From positions 1 to 62,146 of the forward strand of contig CAYJDW010000007.1 of the NCBI GenBank assembly GCA_964368985.1: 62,146 nucleotides of DNA. Reading direction: 5' to 3'. Positions 1-8,746 of the stretch are shown one piece after another. The notes under the pieces are model-generated. The model ran no database searches. It saw only the letters and a program-made list of their open reading frames with translations, and was not told the DNA's origin. This DNA comes from G023898405 sp964368985. GTDB lineage: Bacteria; Myxococcota; UBA727; JABDBI01. Position 1 is the stretch's first letter. Each line of letters starts with the position of its first letter. Position numbers and translations under genes: made by a program.

Positions 1-322
1 GTGCGCGGGCAAAGGCGATTTCGGCTTCCTGATGGCGCGCCGTGGAGAGTTCCACGCCAATGGCTTTCTTCACCCCCGTGGTGAGCGCGGTATGTAAAAT
101 TACTTTTCCTACGCCAGAGCCCAAATCATAAAAAGTATCAGCGGGGGTGAGGGCTAAATAATCCAATAATTTGGTGAGGGCTGTGTGTTTGATCTCGCCA
201 TAAACCGGCGAGCCCTTACTTTTTTTGATGACCTGCGTGTCGGTCGCGGGGATATCGAAGCCACATAAGTCTTTATAGATGCGATTCATGAATTGCCGGG
301 TAGATAATTGCTGCTCAGTCAC
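1..322 (-). CDS. Dot1-like SAM-dependent methyltransferase, N-terminal part (cut by window edge)
   Basis: The gene starts with GTG at 322, preceded at good spacing by AAGGAGG, and runs off the left edge, so about 107 N-terminal residues are visible. I translated this from the raw sequence. It contains a VYGE motif followed about 24 residues later by YDLGSGVGKVIL and then IGVEL. This spacing and these motifs match the SAM-binding part of the DOT1 fold (motif I' VYGE, motif I DLGSGVG, motif II GVE). DOT1 proteins methylate lysine in eukaryotic histones; bacterial members have mostly unknown substrates. It is divergent from gap. The fold is likely; the substrate is not inferable. Confidence 0.72.
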   Translation of the reverse strand, partial: MTEQQLSTRQFMNRIYKDLCGFDIPATDTQVIKKSKGSPVYGEIKHTALTKLLDYLALTPADTFYDLGSGVGKVILHTALTTGVKKAIGVELSTARHQEAEIAFARA

Positions 323-403
323 AAAGCCTCCTTGAGTTAAGCTATTTTCGCCCAGAGTGTTTCATAAAACAACGATTTAGCCCTCTTAAACTGTCTACTC
401 AAC

Positions 404-432
404 TTGACACTGGGTATTTGATTGATAAGTTT
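404..432 (+). promoter_or_regulatory. candidate sigma70 promoter of the gap operon
   Basis: A perfect TTGACA (404-409) lies 55 bases before the gap start. About 16 bases on is TAAGTT, a poor -10. The -35 box is convincing but the -10 is not, so this is only a candidate. Confidence 0.3.
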
Positions 433-464
433 TCTCTCGGTCTCAACCATTTTAGGGGGCACGC

Positions 465-1481
465 ATGAGCTATAAAATTGCCATTAACGGTTTTGGACGC
501 ATCGGCCGCGTTGCTTTGCGTATTATTGAAGAACGTCGACAAAAGGGCCTTACTAAAGCACAAGTTGTGGCCATCAATGATTTGGCAGCCACCGATGATC
601 TAGCCTATTTGCTGAAATACGACTCTGTTCACGGCCGTTTTCAGGGCGAAATCAGCCATGCTGAGCGTCAGTTATTGGTTAATGGACAAAAGATCCCGAC
701 CTTTGCGGTGAAAGACCCAAGCGAATTGCCTTGGAAAGAACTCGGCGTTGATGTAGTTCTCGAGGCCACGGGCTTATTTTTAAGCCGCGACAAGGCTTCT
801 AAACATTTAAGTGCTGGTGCCAAAAAAGTCCTTTTAAGTGCCCCGGCCAAAGATTCACCAGATGCGACTATTTGTTATGGTGTAAATAATAGCGTTTATC
901 GTTCGGATATGACTATAATTTCCACGGCCTCATGTACCACTAATTGTATAGCTCCTGTCGCGTACATATTGCATGAAAAATTAGGTATTAAAAAAGCTTC
1001 CGTCACCACAATTCATAGCTATACCAATGACCAAAATGTGCTTGATTTACCTCATAGCGATAAGCGAAGAGCGAGAGCGGCGGCCCTATCCATGATCCCC
1101 ACCACTACTGGCGCTGCCAAAGCTATTTCTTTGGTGTTGCCAGAACTCGAGGGGCGTTTTCAAGGCATGGCTATTCGGGTACCTACTCCCAATGTGAGTT
1201 TGATCGACATGGTCTGCCAAGTGGACAAGCGCACCTCCGTTGCGGAAATTAATGGATGGCTGAAGGCTGCTGCCGATAATCAATTCAAGGGCATTTTAGG
1301 GTATTGCGATGAGCCCGTGGTTTCTATCGATATGGTGGGCACCAACTGTTCTTCCATTGTCGATTCTTTATGCACCGAAGTTATTGATGGCGATTTAATA
1401 AAAGTATTGGCCTGGTACGATAATGAGTGGGGCTTTGCCAACCGGGCAGTCGATTTGCTCGAATTAATGGGTACAAAATAG
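465..1481 (+). CDS. gap: glyceraldehyde-3-phosphate dehydrogenase, type I
   Basis: Catalyses oxidative phosphorylation of glyceraldehyde-3-phosphate in glycolysis, in the cytoplasm. It is 338 residues, the usual length. The N-terminal Rossmann fold begins INGFGRIGR, and Asp39 in the IND context suggests NAD preference. The catalytic motif SCTTNC has the nucleophile Cys157, and the partner His184 lies in the TTIHSYTNDQ segment. The start is supported by AGGGGG about 7 bases upstream. It is the first gene of gap-pgk-tpiA-secG, with only 9 bases to pgk, so it is probably co-transcribed as a glycolytic operon. Confidence 0.97.
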   Translation: MSYKIAINGFGRIGRVALRIIEERRQKGLTKAQVVAINDLAATDDLAYLLKYDSVHGRFQGEISHAERQLLVNGQKIPTFAVKDPSELPWKELGVDVVLEATGLFLSRDKASKHLSAGAKKVLLSAPAKDSPDATICYGVNNSVYRSDMTIISTASCTTNCIAPVAYILHEKLGIKKASVTTIHSYTNDQNVLDLPHSDKRRARAAALSMIPTTTGAAKAISLVLPELEGRFQGMAIRVPTPNVSLIDMVCQVDKRTSVAEINGWLKAAADNQFKGILGYCDEPVVSIDMVGTNCSSIVDSLCTEVIDGDLIKVLAWYDNEWGFANRAVDLLELMGTK

Positions 1482-1490
1482 GGGAATTTA

Positions 1491-2690
1491 ATGGCAATAT
1501 TGTGGCTGGATGAGCTAGAAGCTGAACAACTCTCGGGCAAAAGTGTTTTGTGCCGAGTAGATTTCAATGTACCCATGGATGACGAAGCTAATATTCTTGA
1601 CGCTCAGCGTATTGAACTCACTCTTCCCACCATCCGCAAACTCATCCGAGCTAATGCAAAAGTAGTGATTCTTTCTCACTTAGGCAGGCCTAAGGGGAAA
1701 GTGCGTCCACAGATGAGCCTTGAGCCCGTAGCCAATTATTTGCGTGATTTGCTCGATCAGGAAGTGACCTTTGTCCATGATTGCGTGGGCGATGGCGTGG
1801 TGCGCATTGTGAGCAATGCCGCTCCAGGGAGCGTGATCGTTTTGGAGAATGTGCGTTTTCACGGCGGAGAGGAGAAAAACGATGCGGTGTTTTCCAAATT
1901 GCTTGCTCGCGGCATGGATTATTTTGTCGATGATGCTTTTGGTGCCGTGCATCGCGCCCATGCCTCAGTTGAAGGGATAGCTAAGTTTTTTCCAAAGCCC
2001 ATGGGTGGATTACTCCTAAAAAAAGAGCTGGGAGCTTTTGATAAGCTTTTGCATCATGCCGACAAACCCTTCATTGCGGTCATTGGCGGGGCCAAGGTGA
2101 GCTCGAAGATTGGCGTTCTTACGCAGCTCTTGAAAAAAGTAGATGCCCTGCTGATCGGTGGCGCCATGGCCTATACTTTCTTAAAAGCTCAAGGTTTTAA
2201 TGTGGGTGCTAGTTTGGTGGAGGACGACAAGCTTCTGCAGGCACAGAGTTTATTAAGAAAAGCTGAGGAGCTCGGGGTAAAAATTCATTTGCCGAGTGAT
2301 CACGTAGTAGCGACGGATGTGGTTAAAAAATCTGAGATGGATACGATTTCGTCGGATGAATTTCAGCCAGGACAGATTGGTTTAGATATTGGTCCGCAAA
2401 CGGTGGTGGAGTTTTCCCACGTCATTAGAAATGCCGAAACGATTTTTTGGAATGGTCCTTTAGGTATGTGCGAAATGGAAGAGTTTTCCCATGGAACCAC
2501 TGATGTTATGAAAGCTTTATCGGTCGCTAAGGGTTATAGCGTGGTGGGCGGTGGTGATTCGATTGCGGCCCTTAATCGTGCAGGCCTCGTCGCTGATATT
2601 GATTTTGTTTCCACCGGCGGTGGAGCGGCTTTAGAATTGCTTGAAGGCAAAGCCTTGCCCGGTCTCGAAGTTTTGGGATTTTATAACTAG
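1491..2690 (+). CDS. pgk: phosphoglycerate kinase
   Basis: Transfers the acyl phosphate of 1,3-bisphosphoglycerate to ADP in the step after Gap. At 399 residues it is full length. It shows the N-terminal signature RVDFNVPMD (about 22-30), the HLGRP substrate-binding motif, GGAKV near residue 200 and the nucleotide-binding GGGDS near 352. An AGGGGAA ribosome site lies just before the ATG. It sits 9 bases after gap and 8 before tpiA. Nothing unusual. Confidence 0.98.
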   Translation: MAILWLDELEAEQLSGKSVLCRVDFNVPMDDEANILDAQRIELTLPTIRKLIRANAKVVILSHLGRPKGKVRPQMSLEPVANYLRDLLDQEVTFVHDCVGDGVVRIVSNAAPGSVIVLENVRFHGGEEKNDAVFSKLLARGMDYFVDDAFGAVHRAHASVEGIAKFFPKPMGGLLLKKELGAFDKLLHHADKPFIAVIGGAKVSSKIGVLTQLLKKVDALLIGGAMAYTFLKAQGFNVGASLVEDDKLLQAQSLLRKAEELGVKIHLPSDHVVATDVVKKSEMDTISSDEFQPGQIGLDIGPQTVVEFSHVIRNAETIFWNGPLGMCEMEEFSHGTTDVMKALSVAKGYSVVGGGDSIAALNRAGLVADIDFVSTGGGAALELLEGKALPGLEVLGFYN

Positions 2691-2698
2691 GAAAGCTT

Positions 2699-3439
2699 AT
2701 GCGCGCGCCTCCACTTTTAATCGGCAACTGGAAGCTTAACCATAGCAAAGCCAGTGCTCAGGATTTTTTTGAACAGGTGGCCCCGGCTTTGGTCTCGCTT
2801 AAGCAGGTTGATGTGGCGGTGGCCCCGGTGGCACTATGGCTTGACTTTGCTGTGCAAAAATTAGCGGGTACCAACATCGCGGTGGCGGCGCAAAATGTTT
2901 TTTTTGAAGAGAAGGGCGCCTTTACCGGTGAATGGTCGGCCCGGCAATTAAAAGAGCTCGGCGTGAAGATGGCGATTGTTGGCCATTCCGAGCGGCGAAA
3001 TATTTTTAAAGAAAGTGATCAAGATGTGGCCAAGAAGGCCAGTGCTTGTGTGAAGGCGGGCATTATTCCGGTTGTGTGTGTCGGCGAAAGTCTGAGTGAG
3101 CGCGATGGCGGCAAGCTCGCGCAGGTTTTAGAGCGCCAATGCGCCGCGGTTATGAATGAGCTGCGGGATCAGGAGCATCCATTGATTTTTGCCTATGAGC
3201 CAGTATGGGCCATAGGTACGGGTCGTTCAGCAAGTGCGGCTCAGGCAAATGAGGCACATGAAATTATTCGTCAACTAGTTTCTTTGCCCATAAAAATCAT
3301 TTATGGCGGCTCGGTAACGCCACAAAATATCAGGGAAATTGTGTCGATGCCCCACGTAGATGGTGCCTTGGTTGGCGGCGCATCATTGCAGGTTGACTCA
3401 TTTTTGTCTATGGTCAAAGAGTTGACCTTAGGTGCCTGA
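2699..3439 (+). CDS. tpiA: triosephosphate isomerase
   Basis: Interconverts dihydroxyacetone phosphate and glyceraldehyde-3-phosphate. The protein is 246 residues. The catalytic set is complete: Lys12 in GNWKLN, His96 in VGHSERR and Glu167 in YEPVWAIGTG, followed by the phosphate-binding YGGSV. AGGAAAGCTT before the ATG serves as ribosome site. It is the third gene of the glycolytic operon, with secG 46 bases downstream. Confidence 0.98.
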   Translation: MRAPPLLIGNWKLNHSKASAQDFFEQVAPALVSLKQVDVAVAPVALWLDFAVQKLAGTNIAVAAQNVFFEEKGAFTGEWSARQLKELGVKMAIVGHSERRNIFKESDQDVAKKASACVKAGIIPVVCVGESLSERDGGKLAQVLERQCAAVMNELRDQEHPLIFAYEPVWAIGTGRSASAAQANEAHEIIRQLVSLPIKIIYGGSVTPQNIREIVSMPHVDGALVGGASLQVDSFLSMVKELTLGA

Positions 3440-3485
3440 CCTAAAACGGCTTTAAACTTGAATCTTAAGCTTAGGATGATACGAA

Positions 3486-3938
3486 ATGTTAGCGTTTGTT
3501 ATTGTATTACAAGTATTGGTGGCATTGTTCTTGATCATGGTGGTATTGCTGCAACCGGGAAATCGCGGTGGCGCAAGTGCTGCACTCGGTGGCGCTGGCA
3601 GTGACACGGTATTTGGTGGTCGTGGCGCCAATACTTTCCTGTCAAAAATTACTTTTGGAGCCGCAGTTTGTTTCATGGTGACAAACTTTGCTCTTTCCTA
3701 CATGTCTTCGACGGGCGGCGATAAGTCAGTACTGGATGCTTTGGAGAAAAGCTCTGGTGCCAGTGCTGGATCGGCAAGTCCAGAAGCGCCAGTAGTGGAT
3801 GGGGAAAAAGCAGCTGAACCAGCAGCGGGCGAGGCTGCAACTCCACCCGCAGCTGAGCCTGTTAAGGATGAAGCGGCGCCAACTCCAGAAGCACCGACTC
3901 CTGACCCAGCTCCTGAGGGCGAAAAGGCTGCTGAATAA
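3486..3938 (+). CDS. secG: protein translocase subunit SecG with a long acidic Ala/Pro tail
   Basis: SecG is the small inner-membrane subunit that assists SecYEG-mediated export. Residues about 1-22 and 55-75 are hydrophobic segments flanking the conserved loop LQPGNRGGASAALGG and the GSDTVFGGRG segment. Family members are usually 70-110 residues. Here the protein has 150 because a low-complexity tail of about 70 residues rich in Ala, Pro and Glu is added at the C-terminus. Position after tpiA is common for secG. The acidic tail is the only odd feature. Confidence 0.95.
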   Translation: MLAFVIVLQVLVALFLIMVVLLQPGNRGGASAALGGAGSDTVFGGRGANTFLSKITFGAAVCFMVTNFALSYMSSTGGDKSVLDALEKSSGASAGSASPEAPVVDGEKAAEPAAGEAATPPAAEPVKDEAAPTPEAPTPDPAPEGEKAAE

Positions 3939-3975
3939 GCGATCGCGTTTTTCTTTAACGCCTTATGCTCCAAAA

Positions 3976-4156
3976 CAACTCCTCGCCCGCTTGCGGGAGA
4001 GGCCAGGGAGAGGGTGGAGAAACGCAAAGGTTCATTTTTGGCTTATTTAGGAAGACGGTCGAGTATTTTCCCGCCCCAACATTTGGCGATTTACTTTTTA
4101 GCTTTTCGCATCTCCACCCTCTCCCCCGGCCCTCACCCGCAAGCGGGTGAGTAGTG
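3976..4156. repeat. inverted-repeat element (non-coding copy of the dispersed DUF559-associated repeat)
   Basis: A 44-base unit (3976-4019) starting AACTCCTCGCCCGCTTGCGG and ending GGGTGGAGA is followed about 90 bases later by its inverted, slightly diverged copy (4111-4156). Each arm contains a small palindrome, CCCGCTTGCGGG. The same arms recur near 8.3, 8.8, 12.3, 15.6, 15.7 and 53.7-53.8 kb. It fills the gap between secG and moaA, which holds no other gene. Confidence 0.8.
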
Positions 4157-4187
4157 TGGTGCTAAAATGCCGGAGGGAGGTCTTGCC

Positions 4188-5126
4188 ATGCTTCCTTCAT
4201 ATTCCCTTCGTATAAGTGTCCTCGAGCTGTGCCAACTTCGTTGCAGCTATTGCCTCCCCGATAATTCCGACCGCAAAAAATCTTGGCTATCCGTCGCTCA
4301 CTATCGTAAGCTTGCGAAAGTTTTTTCACGCCTCGACCTCGACAAAATTCGTTTCACCGGGGGCGAGCCACTTTTGCGCAAAGAATTGCCAGAAATCATC
4401 GCGGCTTTTCGTGAGTTTTTGCCGAACACGACTTTGGCGCTGACTACCAACGGTTTAAACTTCTCAGAACGGGCTCATGCGCTTCATCAAGCGGGGCTTA
4501 GAAATATCACCTTTCATCTTGATACCTTAAAAGAAGCTCGTTATCCGTCTCTCATGGGGCGAGGCAGTGTGGCTCAAGTAGTGTTTGCTATTGAGCAAGC
4601 TAAAAATCTTGGATTAGCGGTGAAGCTTAATATGGTGGTGCAAAAATCCCGCAATGACGACGAGGTGATGGATTTTCTTCTTTTCTCAAAAAGTATCGAA
4701 GTGGAAGTTCGCTTCATTGAAATGATGAATACCGGTTCGGCCACCGATTTTGTGAAAAAATATTTTTTTAGCGGGGGTGAGATCCTCGCGCATATTGAGA
4801 AGCAGGCGGGTTTGCTGGCTGTGGCTCGCAACAATGCCAGCGATCCTGCGGAGAGATTTTATGCCATAAAATCGGGGGTGATTTTTGGATTAATAGCCTC
4901 AGATACTCGTTCTTTTTGCGCTCATTGCAACCGATTGCGTTTAAGCGCCGAAGGCAAACTTCTCACCTGTCTTTATGACCCCGCCGGGGCTGATTTAGCG
5001 GTTGATGCAGAAGAGGCAGAAATTTTTGAAAGGCTTATGGCAAAAATTACTGCCAAAGAATCATTTCACCCGAATGAAAAAAAGGCTTTAAGAAGGCTTT
5101 TCTCCATGGCGCAAACCGGGGGTTAA
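4188..5126 (+). CDS. moaA: GTP 3',8-cyclase (molybdenum cofactor biosynthesis protein A)
   Basis: A radical-SAM enzyme that converts GTP to the cyclic precursor of molybdopterin with MoaC. The N-terminal SAM cluster motif CQLRCSYC (CxxxCxxC) is at about residues 16-23, followed by FTGGEPLLR. The second [4Fe-4S] site is CAHCNRLRLSAEGKLLTC near the C-terminus. The protein ends in Gly-Gly, a functionally important feature of MoaA. I chose the ATG at 4188 because GGAGGGAGG lies 7 bases before it; an in-frame ATG at 4167 has no ribosome site. No other moa/mog gene is in the window. The inverted-repeat element sits directly upstream. Confidence 0.93.
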   Translation: MLPSYSLRISVLELCQLRCSYCLPDNSDRKKSWLSVAHYRKLAKVFSRLDLDKIRFTGGEPLLRKELPEIIAAFREFLPNTTLALTTNGLNFSERAHALHQAGLRNITFHLDTLKEARYPSLMGRGSVAQVVFAIEQAKNLGLAVKLNMVVQKSRNDDEVMDFLLFSKSIEVEVRFIEMMNTGSATDFVKKYFFSGGEILAHIEKQAGLLAVARNNASDPAERFYAIKSGVIFGLIASDTRSFCAHCNRLRLSAEGKLLTCLYDPAGADLAVDAEEAEIFERLMAKITAKESFHPNEKKALRRLFSMAQTGG

Positions 5127-5317
5127 GACCCATACCCGTTGAAGCGCTTATCGGTTAATCGTCCGGCCGGTTAATAAGTGAGATCCCGGCATGTTTGTCG
5201 TAATAATTTGCTCCGCCACGAAACTACCCGCGTCCCTTTTTTGATCCGCGCTAAGGAATGAAAATCTGACCCCGTTTGCTAGTTTAACAACGACACAAAA
5301 CTAACGAGGTCAAACTC

Positions 5318-6565
5318 ATGTTTAATAAAAAAGTTTTAGGAACTGGTTTAGTTGCTCTGGCACTGTCTTTGGGCGCTAATGCAATGGATAAAGGTCAACA
5401 AGCAAAAAAGGAAACTTATCAACAAAAGGCGAGCAAATCGTCCCAGTGGAGCGATGTTGGACAAGATAAGCCTGGAGTTGCTCTTCCAGCAGATCAATTT
5501 CCTGCTAGCCAAAAAGGTTCGTCCTGCTCAGATCAAACTTTGCCAAGCCAACAATCCTGCTCGGATCAATTCTCCGGCAGCCAAAAAAGCTCTGACTGCT
5601 CAGATCAAACTTTGCCAAGCCAACAAGAATCCTGCTCGGATCAATTCTCCGGCAGCCAAAAAGGCCCTGACTGCTCAGATCAAACCTTCTCCAACCAACA
5701 AGATTGCGCTTCAGAACAAGGGCAATTTGGCTCAGACCAATGCGACAGCTCACAAAGCTTTATCGAAGAAGCACAATGGTGCGGTGCGCGTTTTGATGGT
5801 GTTCAATGTAGTGATTGGAACTCAGACAATAGCTTAAGAAAACTCATTAAGAATGATAAATTTCAAAATATCAGAGCTGAACATCAGCGTATGCGCTCCA
5901 ACCATGCTTTGCGTTGGGAAAAAGTGAAAGGAAGGCATTTTGAAAATGATTGCTTAAGTGATTTTGGTTTGAAAAAATTCCGTTTTAAAAATACCACCAT
6001 CCGAAATGTCCGTTTTGATGGTCATATGAGCAAGGTAATCTTTGGAAAGGATACCAAAATTAACGACACGACCTTTCAAGGTACTTTGAATGGGGTAACT
6101 TTTGCTGGCGCTGAAATTACTAAAACCAGTTTTGCTGGTGTCACTTTTGGCCGTGGTGGTCATGCCCACATGGTATCCAGCTCATTTCAAGGCGCAATAT
6201 TAACCGATGTAAGCTTTCGTAACGCGATATTCAGTGAAGATATTTCTTTCGCTGGCGCTCAATTCCATGGTCGCGTAGACTTTGAAGGCGCGCAAATTCA
6301 AACTCGCTGCAATGGCGTAGCAACGATGGTGACCATTAGCCGCGCTATGGCTAACCGCCTTCACAGCGACCTTCACGCCATGACTGATGCAGGCTTTGGT
6401 TTGGCTCATTGGGTAGCTGAAAGAGGCCAATGTGCTGCTAATACTATTAGTGGCGTCGTTCATACAACCCTTCATTCCCACCATAGCGACAGCAGTGACA
6501 GTGATAGCGATCATGAAGGTCGCGGTTCTGTAAAAGGCAATGTCATCCATCGCATTCAGCACTAA
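5318..6565 (+). CDS. secreted protein with Cys/Gln-rich tandem repeats and pentapeptide-like repeats
   Basis: The 415-residue product begins with a signal peptide (MFNKK then a hydrophobic stretch, cleavage near GANA). Residues about 65-140 are tandem 24-25-residue repeats built on CSDQTLPSQQ and CSDQFSGSQK. Residues about 215-335 show pentapeptide-like periodicity ([STAV]-x-F-x-G units such as TSFAG, VSFRN, ISFAG, VDFEG), which predicts a right-handed beta-helix. The tail is rich in His, Ser and Asp. I recognise no specific function. The repeated cysteines suggest disulfide-stabilised surface or periplasmic material. It ends just before a bidirectional terminator. Confidence 0.75.
   Translation: MFNKKVLGTGLVALALSLGANAMDKGQQAKKETYQQKASKSSQWSDVGQDKPGVALPADQFPASQKGSSCSDQTLPSQQSCSDQFSGSQKSSDCSDQTLPSQQESCSDQFSGSQKGPDCSDQTFSNQQDCASEQGQFGSDQCDSSQSFIEEAQWCGARFDGVQCSDWNSDNSLRKLIKNDKFQNIRAEHQRMRSNHALRWEKVKGRHFENDCLSDFGLKKFRFKNTTIRNVRFDGHMSKVIFGKDTKINDTTFQGTLNGVTFAGAEITKTSFAGVTFGRGGHAHMVSSSFQGAILTDVSFRNAIFSEDISFAGAQFHGRVDFEGAQIQTRCNGVATMVTISRAMANRLHSDLHAMTDAGFGLAHWVAERGQCAANTISGVVHTTLHSHHSDSSDSDSDHEGRGSVKGNVIHRIQH
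5525..5740 (+). repeat. 72/75-base tandem repeat inside the pentapeptide protein gene
   Basis: TGCTCAGATCAAAC recurs at 5525, 5597 and 5672, giving periods of 72 and 75 bases, with intervening sequence nearly identical between the first two copies and decaying in the third. The array encodes the Cys/Gln-rich repeats and stays in frame. High identity at DNA level suggests recent duplication. Confidence 0.85.
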
Positions 6566-6580
6566 GCGAGCACCCGCTCT

Positions 6581-6608
6581 CAAAAGCCCCTTTTCAGGGG
6601 CTTTTTTT
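6581..6608. terminator. bidirectional rho-independent terminator between convergent genes
   Basis: AAAAGCCCC, loop, GGGGCTTTTTTT: a strong stem with A/T runs on both sides, so it can work for both the upstream secreted-protein gene and recJ on the other strand. The recJ stop codon lies inside the hairpin. Confidence 0.9.
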
Positions 6609-8303
6609 ATAGTCGATTAAACGCAGCTGTACACTCACACGGCCTTGCCATTCGTTCTTTTCGATCACGGCCAAAATATCCAAAGGGGACGATACCAGTT
6701 CATCGGCGATATCCATCCTAAAAGCAATAAACGACGCGAAGCCTGAAGCATTTTCTACTTCACCTTTTAAGTGCCCGCCATTTAGACGCCGCAGGTTTCG
6801 CATGAAACAGTTATTGATGCGCATTAGGGGGTAAGGGTTGGCTGAGCCGCATGGCTCAAGATGCATGAGTTCATCGATCAGTTTTAAGTTCACCACTGAA
6901 AGTTCGAGTTCGCTGTCGTAGCTAATTTTTTTGGCAAAAATATCTTTGGCGACGAGAGAACTGATGGTCGGCAATAATTTATCACGAAAAGGATCAACGC
7001 CGCCTTCTCCAAGGGTTAAGCCAATAGCATGGGCATGGCCGCCAAAGCCTGCGAGACTTTCCGACGAGCGAAGTACCATGTCGTGCAGATCAATGCCCGA
7101 AATACTGCGCCCCGACCCTTTGCCTTTCTCCCCGATAATAATGGCAGGGCGGTGAAAGCGCTCAGCGATACGGCTGGCCACAATACCAACCACGCCAGGG
7201 TGCCAATGCTCTTGATGAAGCACGAGGGCCGGCAAGTTCGCATAATCAGGCCAGGATTCAATGATGGCGATCGCCTCTTCCACGGTGGAAAGTTCAATGG
7301 CTTTACGTTCGTGATTGGTCGTATCGAGCGTTTCCGCTAACACTTTGGCATGCTCAGAATTAGTGTGATTAAGGAGTTCCAATGCGGCAGTTGCATCTTC
7401 AAGCCGTCCGGCGGCATTAATACGGGGACCAAGATGAAAGCCTAAGTTGGTGGAGGAAATTTTATTTTTGTCGACCTTTGAGGCATCAAGTAATGCTCTA
7501 AGACCAATGCGATGGCCTTGTTTAATTATTTTTAGGCCGGCTTTCACCAAAATACGATTATTTTTAATCAGCGGCACCACGTCGCACACGGTGGCAAGCG
7601 CCACTAAATCGAGCAATTCTTTGACATCGGGCTCAGTGATGCGTGAAAAGTAGCCCTGTTCTCGTAAAGCCCGCCTAAGCCCTAAGCAGAGAAAAAAAGT
7701 GATCCCAGCCGCACAAAGATAATCAGCGCCCGAGCCACAATCAGGTCGTTTGGGATTCACCACGGCGACCGCAGCAGGAAGTGTTTCGCCGACTTGGTGG
7801 TGATCCACAACAATTATTTCTAAACCGAGCGAGTTCGCATAATCGATTTGCTCATGAGCGAGAATTCCACAATCAGTCGTGATAATTAGCCGCGCGCCGG
7901 CTTGATGAAGCCTGTCAACTCCGGCTTTACTTAAACCATAACCCTCGCTCATCCGATTGGGCAGGGTGCTTGTGAAGCGGGCCTGAATCATCCCAAAGAA
8001 TTGGCTCAGCACTGCAGTGGAGCACACGCCATCGACATCATAATCACCGAATAAACCGATATGCTCGTCGCTATTGATAGCTTTTATGATACGGGTGACG
8101 GCTTTTTCCATATCCACAAAGGAATAGGGCTCAATCAGTTCTTTGAGGCTAGGACTTAAAAATTGCTCGGCTTCGGTGCTGGTTGCTATTTTGCGATTTG
8201 CCAATAACTCGGCGATAAGAGGTGAAAGCCCGAGATCTTGACGAAATTGTTCGCTGAGTTCGGGATTGCCTGGGCGTTTCAGCCAGGTGCGTTGTTCGGT
8301 CAT
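6594..8303 (-). CDS. recJ: single-stranded-DNA-specific exonuclease RecJ
   Basis: A 5'-3' exonuclease of recombination and mismatch repair. The protein is 569 residues from the ATG at 8303. It carries the DHH phosphoesterase motifs: GDYDVDG near residue 85, then a segment with TTDCG and IIVVDHHQ, and the DHHA1-type motif GFGGHAHAIG near 430. The frame is open upstream to 8414, but those 37 residues come from the repeat sequence in the neighbouring DUF559 gene, and AAGGAAA before 8303 fits a ribosome site. The DUF559 stop is only 2 bases upstream, so recJ may now depend on that gene's transcript. Confidence 0.96.
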   Translation of the reverse strand: MTEQRTWLKRPGNPELSEQFRQDLGLSPLIAELLANRKIATSTEAEQFLSPSLKELIEPYSFVDMEKAVTRIIKAINSDEHIGLFGDYDVDGVCSTAVLSQFFGMIQARFTSTLPNRMSEGYGLSKAGVDRLHQAGARLIITTDCGILAHEQIDYANSLGLEIIVVDHHQVGETLPAAVAVVNPKRPDCGSGADYLCAAGITFFLCLGLRRALREQGYFSRITEPDVKELLDLVALATVCDVVPLIKNNRILVKAGLKIIKQGHRIGLRALLDASKVDKNKISSTNLGFHLGPRINAAGRLEDATAALELLNHTNSEHAKVLAETLDTTNHERKAIELSTVEEAIAIIESWPDYANLPALVLHQEHWHPGVVGIVASRIAERFHRPAIIIGEKGKGSGRSISGIDLHDMVLRSSESLAGFGGHAHAIGLTLGEGGVDPFRDKLLPTISSLVAKDIFAKKISYDSELELSVVNLKLIDELMHLEPCGSANPYPLMRINNCFMRNLRRLNGGHLKGEVENASGFASFIAFRMDIADELVSSPLDILAVIEKNEWQGRVSVQLRLIDYKKSP

Positions 8304-8305
8304 GT

Positions 8306-8746
8306 TCAGTGGTTTCCTTGGTTGGAAGCAGGCGCTCGAGGAGCGCACCCCAACTCCTCGCCCGCTTGCGGGAGAGGCTCGGGAGAGGGTGGAGACACAA
8401 AAAGCTCTCGCCAAATCGACACCAAAACTCCATCAAGTTGCCTAAACACATCATTATTCCAAAACCGAATCACTTTGAAACCCCGCAGTTTTAAATATTT
8501 CGCTCTATTATCATCATAAATTATTCTTTCCTCTTCGTTATGCTGGCCACCATCAAGCTCAATTACCAGCCTGGCTTTAGAACAATAAAAATCCACAATA
8601 AAGGGCCCGATTACCTTTTGGCGTTTGAAATGAAAAGTTTTAAATGCTTCTTCCCTTAATTTACGCCATAAAAGACACTCAGCTTTCGTTTGATTTTGAC
8701 GAAGTTGTCGAGAATTGCTTAACAGTCTTTGTTGAATTTTCTGCAT
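8306..8746 (-). CDS. DUF559 (Vsr/PD-(D/E)xK-like) endonuclease domain protein
   Basis: The 146-residue protein is a typical DUF559 protein related to very-short-patch-repair endonucleases. It begins with a basic region (TKAECLLWRKLR), then FIVDFYC, VIELDGGQH and GFKVIRFWNNDV, which carry the expected acidic residues of the nuclease core. An AAGGATCACC ribosome site precedes the ATG. The last about 30 residues (SPPSPEPLPQAGEE...) are encoded by the dispersed repeat arm itself. An inverted copy of the arm lies 91 bases upstream of the start, so the whole gene sits between two inverted arms. The family's biological role is unknown; mobility is an inference. Confidence 0.85.
   Translation of the reverse strand: MQKIQQRLLSNSRQLRQNQTKAECLLWRKLREEAFKTFHFKRQKVIGPFIVDFYCSKARLVIELDGGQHNEEERIIYDDNRAKYLKLRGFKVIRFWNNDVFRQLDGVLVSIWRELFVSPPSPEPLPQAGEELGCAPRAPASNQGNH

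Noticed and set aside
8304..8414. 37-residue N-terminal extension of RecJ
   Set aside because: It is encoded by the dispersed repeat and the DUF559 gene's 3' end; RecJ homology begins at the ATG at 8303, which has its own ribosome site.
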